Origin: Gloeophyllum trabeum ATCC 11539
Lineage: Eukaryota > Basidiomycota > Agaricomycetes > Gloeophyllales > Gloeophyllaceae
DNA: 64,000 nucleotides
Assembly (NCBI RefSeq): GCF_000344685.1
Contig: NW_006920411.1
Coordinates: 690,311 to 754,310, forward strand
Reading direction: 5' to 3'
The notes under the pieces are model-generated. The model was not told the origin of the DNA, did not search any database, and worked only from the letters and a program-made list of their open reading frames with translations. The position numbers and the translations under genes are program-made. Numbering within the stretch: position 1 is the stretch's first letter; each line of letters starts with the position of its first letter. Of this stretch, positions 55,241-64,000 are shown piece after piece.

Positions 55241-56062
55241 TCACATAATGATGCAACGGCTTGTTGGAGGTTCAGTCTGGTTTGCGGGCGTTCGTTTCTC
55301 GATCTCTGCGAGACACAGTTCGAAAACCTTGCCTGCGTATCCGGTTAGATACCAATGTCACCACGTGTAATGCAGGTGCTACGTACCGACGTTAACGTTA
55401 TTCTTCGCACTTGTTTCGACCCATGCAGCGTGGTTCTCCTTGGCCAAATTCTCCCCTTCGTCAGGCTGGACCTGTCTGTTCCTGCAGTAAGAGACGTGTT
55501 GGTGGGATGCACAAGGACTCGCGCGCGGAGCTGCCCCGGACTGCCCCGGAAACACGAGAGAGACATACCTATTTTGCAGGTCCGTCTTTGCGCCGACGAT
55601 GACACAGGGTATTGACGGTAATCCACAGAAGTTGACGATCTTGTCGTACACCGTCTGGATCATGTTGAAGGAGTTTCTCGATGTAACTGAATACACCAAG
55701 ACGAATCCGTGTATGCCAATCGCGTGCTTGGCGTTGAGTATCGAGTACTCATCCTGAGAGGACCGTCAGCCACGTTCGCCACACAGTGGCTGCTACCACT
55801 CACCTGACCGGCGGTGTCGATGATGTCGCAGTCGTACTCGACACCCTTGTACTTGATACTCTTGCTGAACGTGTTCTCGATCGTCGGATAGTATCCCTCC
55901 ACGAAATGGTTCTCAATGAACTGGACGACGAGAGAGGATTTTCCTGGATAGTAGGCATAAGCTCGGGCTATGACGTAGAAGGCAAGCAACTCGTTGGTAC
56001 TCACCGACGGACCGAGCACCAAGCACGGCGATTTTGCGCCTCTTGAGCAGGTCGCCAGGCAT
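55241..56062 (-). CDS. RHB1: Rheb-type small GTPase
   Basis: A multi-exon gene beginning MPGDLLKRRKIAVLGARSVG. The P-loop is GARSVGKSS, with the Arg at the position equivalent to Ras Gly12 that marks Rheb. Switch I is YYPTIENTF, switch II DTAGQDEYSIL, then VGAKTDL in place of NKxD (the Lys-Thr-Asp form) and ETSAKNN. The C terminus CIIM is a CaaX box for farnesylation. Rheb activates TORC1 on the vacuole membrane and links growth to amino-acid uptake. Exon limits around PDEGENLAKENHAAW are supported by family alignment from memory. The G4 motif shows Gly-Ala-Lys-Thr-Asp, slightly off the consensus. Confidence 0.88.
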
Positions 56063-58407
56063 AACGAAGAAAAGAGGGGAAATAAAGTATTAAGGGGATA
56101 ATGGAAAGCAGAGGATGAGAGATCGGAAAAGCGGCTCTATAAGTGGATGAAACTGGCCGCCAATTATTAAAGGAACTGCTTGTGGCGGGAGAGGAAGGAC
56201 CCCAATATGCTAAAACGCCCCTCCCGTGCTGGCGTTTCTCCGCCTTCCGAGCTATTTCCTGTGCTCGTACAAAACTCGTTTCTTGCAGCCCAGCAGTGGA
56301 AAGCACGATACTTGTACACCGTCAAAGGCCAGCTCTGGTGTCGTCGACGTTGCCCATGGCAGCGAGCGTTGCGGTCGAGCCGTTGACAGAGCGACGGTCT
56401 GGGGTCCCGGAGGAGTCGCACGGGGTCGGGGAGAACATCGCCACACATTCCGGAAGTGGCACTGCTTTACCTGCTGTCTGGAACCTTCGCGCACGCTGCC
56501 GGCCACACTTCGCTCTGCGCTCGCCTCATCCGGCCTGTCTCCCGGACCATCCGCCTCACTCTCAGTCTCCGTGCGTCTCACCGGATCCCGTGGGCATGGT
56601 CCGCTTGTACGTGTACCGCGTTCAGGATGAAGCATGCAGCCACCGGGCCCTCTGCATATCTTTGCACGGTATTGCAGGTGGAATTACCTACTTACGCGGG
56701 ACGGAGACCGCTCGTAGCTGTCAAATGACTGGCGTTCCGCCCGCACCTTGTCCTTCGCAATAGGGCTGCTCTCGGACGCTTTCTCCCTGATTACCCCATG
56801 CTCGAAGGGACCTGTGATGGTGACGATAATCAAGGGCCGGGCGCGCGTGCTCAGGCAACACCAACCACCTTTACACCGAGACTGAGTGAATCGCGTCCAA
56901 GAATACGATGGTGATGCAGGCTAAGATAGCATTGCCGTAACCATTTCTCCTCGTGTGATCCAACCGTTGATCACGATAATTAGGCGTCCAATAGAGGGTC
57001 CGCGTCGAAAGGGCTGCCACATCTTGTCCGTGCAAAGCAAGAATAGCAATGTTCAGCTCCAGCGTCCATCTGTTGGCTGTGTTAGATGAAACCGTGTACA
57101 GAGACCAGTGAGACAGCGTGAGTGGTCGCAGAGAGCAGTGAAAGAGCCAGAAAGAATAGGCGCACGAGCACAGGCACCTCCCACAGCACTTGCCCGAAAG
57201 AGCGAGCTCTCAAGAGACGCTGGAATAGCGCTTGCAGTCGAAATTCGAGTTTCCAGAGACTGCAAGACGCTGGTACGTCATATCGGACATAAAAGTCCAT
57301 CGCAGCATCCTCGGATTCACTCCATTTACTGTGAAATGAAGGGATGGAACTAGGCGAGGTCTGTGATATGGCAAAGACATGTCATACACAAGTTCAGCAT
57401 TTCACGGGCCGTGGCGAAATGAAGTGGTGACGCAGCAGGACTTGTCATGGTAGACGCAGTCTCGTGGCGCGGAAAGATGACAAACCGTGCGAGATGATCG
57501 AAAATGAAATGGGAGAGGGAGACTGATTGCTCTCCGATTTTCATTGTCCACGTACGTTCGCGGACCGCGGTAAAGTCGCAGGAAGTGCTCGGACCGAAGT
57601 CGGAGGGGCTTGTGGCCTGCGAGGCACCTCCTGAAATGCAGATGTCGGTGTCTTACATTCCCAAGCCTGTCTGTAAGACATCGTCAGCCAAGAGAGATTG
57701 TACCGGGACGCGCGCCGGCGGACTTGAATGAAGAGCATCTCAGTATTGCCACTCGTCCTTTCCCAAGGAATAGTTTCTTTCATGACAGCACGGAAACGCG
57801 TCGATGCCTCCTTGATCCTCGGCTATTGAAGCTCGTTCGTGACTACATGCATAGGTCGAGGAGATCCGGTGAACAAGCCATGAGAAGTTCCTGGTTTCGT
57901 TACCCGAGCCTGGGTCAGAAGAGTGCAGGCTCGCACTAACTATGTAACAGTTAGTAAACGAACGCCAGTATAAGTAAGAGTATACTCATCACGGCAGGCT
58001 GCCTCACATACCTCGAGGCTCATTTACTTCAGCAGACGTAAGATGCGGAGTAAGCTGAGTATATCCTGTCTCGAGCTTCCCAAAAATACAGAGATGAACG
58101 ACGATGGGTGTCGGTGAAGCGGAGCATGACAATGCCAGAAGCCATTTGGCATATTCTCGCGCGTTCTACCGCATGTAGCTTAATCACGAGTGGCTTGGAA
58201 GGAAGAAGGCATTGGTCTACGGTAAGCGAGGCTTTCGCCAGGACTAGCGATACATTCATGAAACAAAACATGAATGTTGATTAATATCCGCACCAAGAGT
58301 AAGACAAGCGTGAAGATCAGAACGTCAGTAAACAACAGACCCGAGTATTGTTTACCCTCTGCTAACAAGGTCTTTAAGCGTATGTGTCAAACCATATAGT
58401 GAATGAC
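56063..58407. other. 2.3-kb stretch without a confident gene
   Basis: It includes the Rheb promoter. A plus-strand frame at 56143-56763 and opposite frames in the same GC-rich segment lack motifs. On the minus strand around 56880-57060 an open stretch contains a hydrophobic segment (YGNAILACITIVFLD), and another at 57082-57300 has LVRLFFLALSLLSATTHA. Together they may belong to a small membrane protein gene that I cannot model. Confidence 0.35.
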
Positions 58408-60078
58408 TCAACGTACCGAAATAAAGAACAGATTATCTTCACTCAGCATAGCATAAGCAAACGGGTCTTCAGCCAATCTATCCGGCAACCGAACAGTAGT
58501 CACAATATACGGCGCAGCAGTCGTGATAGGCGTTTTGAACACCGCCGAATGCTCAAACGTCGAAGGCTCAGTCATGACCTTCACGTTCTCGCTCGCCCCC
58601 ACCTGGAGAAGCCGCGGCAACCACGGGTTGAAGTCATAGACCTCGACCTCCTCGGGGACGGAGCGGTGCACGAACTTCGAGCCATAGACGTAGCACACCC
58701 AGTTTGGCGACGTCCGCAGTGAGCCGAGGATGCGCGTGCCTGCCGGCCCCCACTGCTCCCACTCGATCTCGGTGCCGCCGGCCTCGTACTTGTCGAGGAG
58801 CGTCTGGAGGGGGATGAAGAGCGTCACAGGCGCGTGCACGCGCCGGCTGGAAGCGGTAAAAGTCACGACAAAGATTCTGTTCTGGCTGCCGACGTGGAAG
58901 GGCACTTCGCAGGCCTCATCAGGGCTGTATGACGGTCCTGGGTCGGCTCGAATGAGCATGTTGCTCGGAAATACGCCCGGGATTAGCTCGGGTAGTCCGA
59001 GCTCGCAGGAATGACGCCCCGCGTCGCCGCGGTAGCTCGAGCTGTATCGGGTGAAGTCAGTGATGCAGAGGACTGGCTTCAGGCAGACGATGGTCGGCAG
59101 GTCTTGACGGAACGTAAGCATGCTAATCATTATCAGTTTGTCTGTGAGGAACGCGAACGATTCCATCTCGATTCCGGGTCGTGTCTATTAGAGATGCGTC
59201 CAGTCTGTAATCAGGTATCAGAGACGGTAAATGGCTCACCATCTTAATTTCACCGCTTCGCCAGTTCCAGACGACAAGTTCGTGTTCAGTCCCTTCTTCC
59301 CCTTCTGGGCACCTGAACATGACGCCGAGGTGCACGTCCGTCACCTGAATGATGTACCGCCATGCAGAATCGAAAAGATACGGTTTATGCAGCAGGAGGG
59401 GAGAATGCGCCAAAGGATGAGGTAGGCCGGTATCCATTGTGCGCAGGTGTATGCGGCAAGGCGGGAAGTCGCCATGCGGATCACTGGTGCTGGTCTGAGC
59501 GAAGGACGGTACTATCGCTGAGGGACTTACGGCGTAGGCATCTCAATCAGGACGAGTAGGTTCTGCGACGGGTCCAGGGTGAAGTCACGGATCAGGAAGC
59601 CTATGTCTGTTATGTCCCACTGTCTCATGGGGATGTCGCGGAGACGCGAGGGCAGCTGCATGAAACCCATTCCCCGATGGTTCGCTCTTCCCGCTGACCA
59701 GACTCCAGCGTACAGCTCCCAGTGCCTTGACAGTACCACGGACACCCAAGTTTCCTCTGTCCACTTTAGTTCACTCCATGCTTTCTGGTGCGCGCGTAGC
59801 TTCTCCAGTCGACTGGCGATGCTGAGGGTCTTGGTGGGGCCATCGTCCATCCCCGCAACAATGAGCTCTTTCTTATACTGCAGCTCTGCGGTTCCGGCAA
59901 TCAAGTCATGAATAGATCTGCACACCTGGGTTCACAGAGTAAGCATAGGCGACCAAAGAGGCTGAACGCGGTCCCTAATTACTCGCTTGCACGCAATCAG
60001 ACTCTTCAGGTCAAGTTCAGACAGAACGCGTATCATCAACTCTGGAGGCAGCTCTTCCCCTGACCTGAGGCTGATCAT
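58408..60078 (-). CDS. F-box protein
   Basis: Exon 1 from 60078 reads MISLRSGEELPPELMIRVLS and continues ELDLKSLIACKR, then VCRSIHDLIAGTAELQYKKEL after an intron: a canonical F-box of about 45 residues at the very N terminus. The rest is a beta-strand-rich region of about 400 residues (QWDITDIGFLIRDFTLDPSQ, HLGVMFRCPEGEEGTEHELV, VWNWRSGEIKM). This resembles the propeller-like F-box proteins abundant in polypores. It is the likely substrate-recognition subunit of an SCF ubiquitin ligase; the target is unknown. The stop at 58408-58410 may instead fall inside a further intron, because GTACGT follows the last aligned codon. Confidence 0.75.
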
Positions 60079-60340
60079 GGTTGAACGATGAGCGTGAATG
60101 GGAGAACTTCGAAGAGCTGGTACATGTGTATGACGCGTGCCACAGGGATGCCGCTATTTTTAGCCAATATTTATGGCGGTAGGTCCACGATCACGTGACG
60201 TGCGGTTCAGTTCGACGCGTATAAATGAGTGCGCCGCCTGAAACCAGAGTTTCGCACCATCGTCCTTTCTCCGTAGCAACTCTCGCGTCGCTAGGCTTTT
60301 CGTCTTAAATACTGTTTTTTCTTGCCTGAGTCTGCCAACC
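60079..60340. promoter_or_regulatory. Divergent promoter with two MCB-like boxes, F-box gene and SPO12
   Basis: 262 bp between outward-facing start codons. ACGCGT (the MluI cell-cycle box) occurs at 60133-60138 and 60215-60220. The second is fused to a TATAAAT element (60220-60226) placed 115 bp before the SPO12-family ATG. CACGTG (E-box) lies at 60192-60197. Confidence 0.55.
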
Positions 60341-60864
60341 ATGTCCACGACGTCGACTCCCAACGACTCTCCTGTTCACGTCCACCCTCTGCACAACCCC
60401 TCTCAGGCAGCACATGTCTCAGTGCCGCAGGCGCCTCTAGGGAACGCCACGAATGGGGCGACTACGGCGACAGCACCGGGTCTGGGGACGAAAGCACTCC
60501 TCGCGAAGCGTTTTGCAAAGACCAAGTATGTCCCAGCAGCTCGTTGCAATGCCACACATATCCTGAGGATTTTTCTTTTCAGCAATCCCACCTACGTCTC
60601 GCCCACAGACAACCTCATGACACCATGCACACAGAAGATTACTGCTGCGAAGAAGAAGCATTTCACAAAGTGAGCTCTGCCGTCCTCCGGGGACTACCCT
60701 CATGCTGAAAGTGATCCAGGGGCGCAAAGCCAATGCAACCCCTCTTCGGCCAGAAGGAACTATCTTCAGAAGAAGACGAGGACGAGGATGAGGACTTGCA
60801 GACTCCTAGAAAACCTGCGCAGCAAGCCGACAGCAAGATGGACGACGACGAGAACCCATTTTAG
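60341..60864 (+). CDS. Spo12-family mitotic-exit protein
   Basis: Three exons give 138 aa; introns are 60526-60582 and 60670-60719. The N-terminal third is Ser/Thr/Ala/His-rich and disordered. The conserved block is NPTYVSPTDNLMTPCTQKIT plus AAKKKHFTKGAKPMQPLFG, the Spo12 signature with two Ser/Thr-Pro sites for CDK. An acidic tail (SSEEDEDEDEDLQTPRK) ends in ENPF. In yeasts Spo12 promotes release of the Cdc14 phosphatase from the nucleolus at mitotic exit. Whether that role holds in basidiomycetes is not known. The cell-cycle-type promoter boxes upstream fit a periodic gene. Confidence 0.85.
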
Positions 60865-61135
60865 ACTGCCAATCCGTTCCACTCGTCGAGTGTACATAGG
60901 ATCGCTTCACTACTTCCTTGGTCCCCGAGGATCATGATATGATATTGATGTCGATCTTCGCCTTCGTTGTCCCTGTCCCCACGGCACGCGTCTGGTAACG
61001 TTGTATACCACTTGTTTGGTTGTATACTATGGCTCGTCTATATATGGCTATTGATTCGCATGCTTGCTATTAGCTTTGTTGTCGGAATGTTGTCAATGTT
61101 AACCCTTGTTGTCCTCTTTGCCCCTTACCACAGAC

Positions 61136-62030
61136 ATGGATGAAGCTTTCCCAGCTGCGTATGGCGTCGCCGAAGGCGACGTCCTGCAGATATTGAGGCA
61201 GATGGGATTTCCCGCCTCCGAGGCTGGTAGGCTACACCATGAGCAAGTTAGAGTCCTGTTACAATGATACGGCCCTGTGGCTGAGGAATCGAACCTCTTG
61301 CTTGTCTGCAGTCAGATACAGGATGTCATCGACAGCCTTACAATTGTGAAAGAGGAGGACCTAGTTGCTCTCGGTAAACAAGGTCCGTGCTCTGTACCAT
61401 TCCAGCTGTTCTATGTAGGAACCCTTAAGTGACTTGCAGATGCCGCTTGCCCTATATGCATGACACCTTTCCTAGCTCTCCTCGCGGAGGAGGAAATGGC
61501 TCTCGCCATGGACTCCCCCGCCTATTCATCGAGGGAGCTAGGCGTTGTAAAGCTAGCCCGGACGTGTCGTCACATTTTCTGCCGCAAAGAGTAAACCTTC
61601 CTCCTCTCTGCGCCATGCTGAATCATACTAAGTGGGTCCTGTGTCAGCATATCGAAGTGGATCCTAGCAGCAGTAAGTTTAGCCCTTAGCGTCGGTCTTG
61701 CTCCCCACCCTCATCGCTTACGTGTCTCTGTTTGCTTAGAACGACTCATGCCCACTCTGCCGCCAGGCACTGCTTCCCCGCACAGAGGGCTCAACTGCTT
61801 CTGAGACGCCAAACGGTAGTGACAATGTTCCAGGCGCGGACCCAAGAGCCCAAGTAAGGGTTGTATACTTTTCTGCGCCAGCCAGTCCCGACCGATCTAC
61901 TCCTTTTCAGAGAGAAAGCACGCCAGAACTCCTGGAACGCCTCTTCAGACAGGCAAATATGTTCGTCCCAAATCCATCTGGCAGGAGTTTCCATGAGGAC
62001 TCCAACGAGTACTCTGGAATGTATTCATGA
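61136..62030 (+). CDS. RING-finger protein (second copy of the type)
   Basis: Six exons sum to 197 aa: 61136-61246, 61316-61373, 61440-61590, 61633-61672, 61740-61853 and 61911-62030. The C3HC4 RING is AACPICMTPFLALLAEEE, then an insert, then ARTCRHIFCRKD and DSCPLCRQALL. The N-terminal 55 residues form a short helical region (DVLQILRQMGFPASEAGRLH), and the tail has PELLERLFRQANMF. Family resemblance to the RING protein at 47119 is limited to the RING layout with a long insert. One intron is only 42 nt (61591-61632). Likely ubiquitin ligase; target unknown. Confidence 0.82.
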
Positions 62031-62235
62031 TCATGGCTACGACGAGCCAGTCCTTTATGTATGATATATAAAGATTATCCAAGAGTAAAGATCCCGATCC
62101 GCATTCAGTATCGTACCCAGTCAAGTCCGTGGTGATATTGCACATATGAAGAAGCCGTAGCTAAAGCATGTTGACAAGTGAAAGGATCGTGGAACCGAAT
62201 GTAATACGCGGTCCCGACACAGCATGCGACAACCC

Positions 62236-64000
62236 TTAATTCCTACGGCAGAACCGGAACAGGTTGCGGCGGAAGAAGTAGAACAGGCACTGCAATGACT
62301 CCATTAGTCACATGTACCAAGGAAAGGTCAGTATACGCACCCCAATGAAGCGCACAAGAGCCAGGCCGAACGTCGACCAAAGCAGAATGGCGAAGTAGAT
62401 GTGCTGCTTGTTCGCCAGTTCTTGGTTATCGGCGCTCAAGCTTCCATTCGACAAACCATTCAGGTTCTCAATGGCAACTGCTAGCGCAGCATTAGATAAC
62501 ATCCACGCTGCCACAAGACGGGTACGGAAGGTCTTGTTCTGGTCGTCCATAGTGGGCTTTTCCGGAACTTCCTTGACCTCAATCTTCGTCACAGCGCGCG
62601 TCACGGTCTCCTTGAACACGGCGTCGACATCTTCTTGCACCCGAGTGGTGTCCTCTACCACAGGTGCATCGGCATCCTTGGTTTTCGAAGACTTCACAGC
62701 CGGGAGCACGTCTGCCTTGTCACTACCTTTGGTACCCCACGAGACCTAACAAAATGATCAAATTCGACCAAAACAATTCAATTACCCAGTTACCCACATC
62801 ATGCAGATTGCAGAAAGCATACACGTTGAGGACGTTCGTAAAGCTAGGAGCCAATAACAGGTATTGAAGTAAACTCGAGAACATGTGCCAAGGATCCCGC
62901 TGGGCAACGGTCAGCTGCATGTTTATCTTTAACACCGTTGGCGACTCACGTAAAGGAACGAAGCAATGAAGTAGATGCCTACAATGCACGTTAGGATACT
63001 CGTCCATATCGCACATTTCGTTTACTCACCGAATGTAGAGAATAATGCTGCGACTAGCACACCAGTAGTCCCATTGATAAACGTGGAGAACCACTGCGAC
63101 ACTGGGATTCCGCTGAATTGCTTGGGTATTTCCTAAGAGGGCATCAGCTCCGGCAACTCTGAATGACACGAAACACGCACCGCCAATGCCACGCCTGTCA
63201 ACCAGAAAGAGCAGACAATCAAGTACAGCGATAGTATGGCATATACCCTGCAGACCCCATCAATGGCACGCCGGATATGGGGAGTCAGACCACCCACCAT
63301 AGCGTCACTGTATACGCCATCCTCTCCCCCTTTGGACGATTGCCGAGAGCCAGGACGAACTGTGTGGCATAGTAAGACGCAGGACGCGACGTAGATCTCA
63401 CACTACTAACCTGCAATGCCAAGAACGAAAGGTAGAGCCATTTTGCCACCTGATTCACCCAATGTGTCTGGTGTACACTTGTTAGTAACGGAGTGGGAGG
63501 TACATGAGGAACAACGGTACTCACGATTTCCACCGTGCCGAAGATGATGATGGGCTTGGCCGGTGCCTGCTGATTGGGCAGCAGCTCGATAATGATACTG
63601 AACGTGAGCCAAAGGTTGGCCAAAGCAAACCAACTGAAGACCAAAGTGAACATGTTGTACTACGAAGAGACTCAAGTTTAGCCCAGATAGTTCGCAGGCA
63701 AAGACAACAAACACGTACGAGAGCCTGGACGTGCAGGAAGAACATCCGGATGATACCGTGGCCAGATCTGTACAGCTTGAAGAAGTGGATGACAGCGTAC
63801 TATAATCCACGAGCACTCAGCACTTCACCATGCAGTGCCAGTCAAAAGGTACTTACGACCGAGGCAGCGAAGGAACCATTCAGCCAACGACGCCGTTGCC
63901 CAATCAACTCCACTGCGCTCTCCGGCACATCCGTTTCAGCCTTACTAGGCTTGACATACGTCAGAGTCCACCTGTCACCCTGCTTGGCAACAAGCTCGAA
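62236..64000 (-). CDS. Chitin synthase, C-terminal part (cut by window edge)
   Basis: Only the 3' portion is inside the window; the catalytic N-terminal part lies beyond 64000. At the right edge is the catalytic/product-binding motif [10 protein letters not shown] (about 63870-63902). A series of membrane spans follows ([37 protein letters not shown] and others). The late marker [14 protein letters not shown] comes near 62710-62755. The tail ends FRFCRRN before TAA at 62236-62238. The SWGTKG signature and missing myosin motor indicate a division 1 enzyme (class I-III). It polymerises N-acetylglucosamine from UDP-GlcNAc at the plasma membrane and chitosomes. At least six introns are visible in this part. 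Confidence 0.9.

Noticed and set aside
1..64000. tRNA genes, rRNA and CRISPR arrays.
   Set aside because: No convincing tRNA arms with a TTCGA loop in proper context, no rRNA-like segment and no regularly spaced short repeats were seen. A GGAATCGAACCTC-like string near 61285 lies in an intron and lacks cloverleaf partners.

Overview
The window is nuclear DNA of a filamentous basidiomycete, most likely a wood- or litter-associated Agaricomycete. The evidence is protein-coding genes densely cut by 45-60 nt GT-AG introns, a chitin synthase, a fungal rhodopsin-domain membrane protein, a Spo12-family protein, F-box and BTB proteins of the kind these genomes carry in numbers, and a tyrosine-recombinase retrotransposon. 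Most proteins were read by splicing exons by eye. For eleven gene models the summed exon lengths were checked and are multiples of three. Function names rest on recognised motifs, not on database searches.

Layout. 0-4.5 kb is a gene-poor, transposon-littered stretch: one small membrane protein gene and three short terminal-inverted-repeat elements, two of them TA-flanked and only 37 bp apart. 4.5-17.4 kb holds a TRP-like membrane protein, a CNH-domain protein, an orphan tail-anchored protein, the complex I assembly factor NDUFAF5 and the ribosome-biogenesis helicase DBP8. 17.46-23.34 kb is a complete Ngaro-like (DIRS-superfamily) retrotransposon with gag, reverse transcriptase/RNase H and tyrosine recombinase frames and the A1...B1-A2-B2 split direct repeats. 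It sits between DBP8 and a BTB-domain gene. 25.4-37.5 kb is housekeeping: MOB1, a DJ-1/PfpI protein, a U1A/U2B''-type spliceosomal protein, ceramide synthase, the ESCRT-III subunit SNF7, the NEM1 lipid phosphatase and cytochrome b2. A fourth short inverted-repeat element lies at 26.8 kb.

37.5-39.8 kb shows no gene I can support. 39.8-54.5 kb is more accessory: a rhodopsin-domain protein, an alpha/beta hydrolase with an 11-nt micro-exon, two paralogous MFS transporters in opposite orientation around an NmrA-like oxidoreductase and a RING protein, then a GH2 beta-mannosidase. 55.2-64 kb carries a Rheb GTPase, an F-box protein, a Spo12-family cell-cycle protein, a second RING protein and the 3' part of a chitin synthase cut by the window edge.

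The genes do not form one pathway. Functional threads that recur are membrane and lipid homeostasis (ceramide synthase, NEM1, SNF7), cell growth and cell-cycle exit (MOB1, SPO12, Rheb) and mitochondrial respiration (NDUFAF5, cytochrome b2). The most remarkable object is the Ngaro-like element. Its frames are open, its repeats look identical by eye, and its exact borders can be read, so it looks recently mobile.
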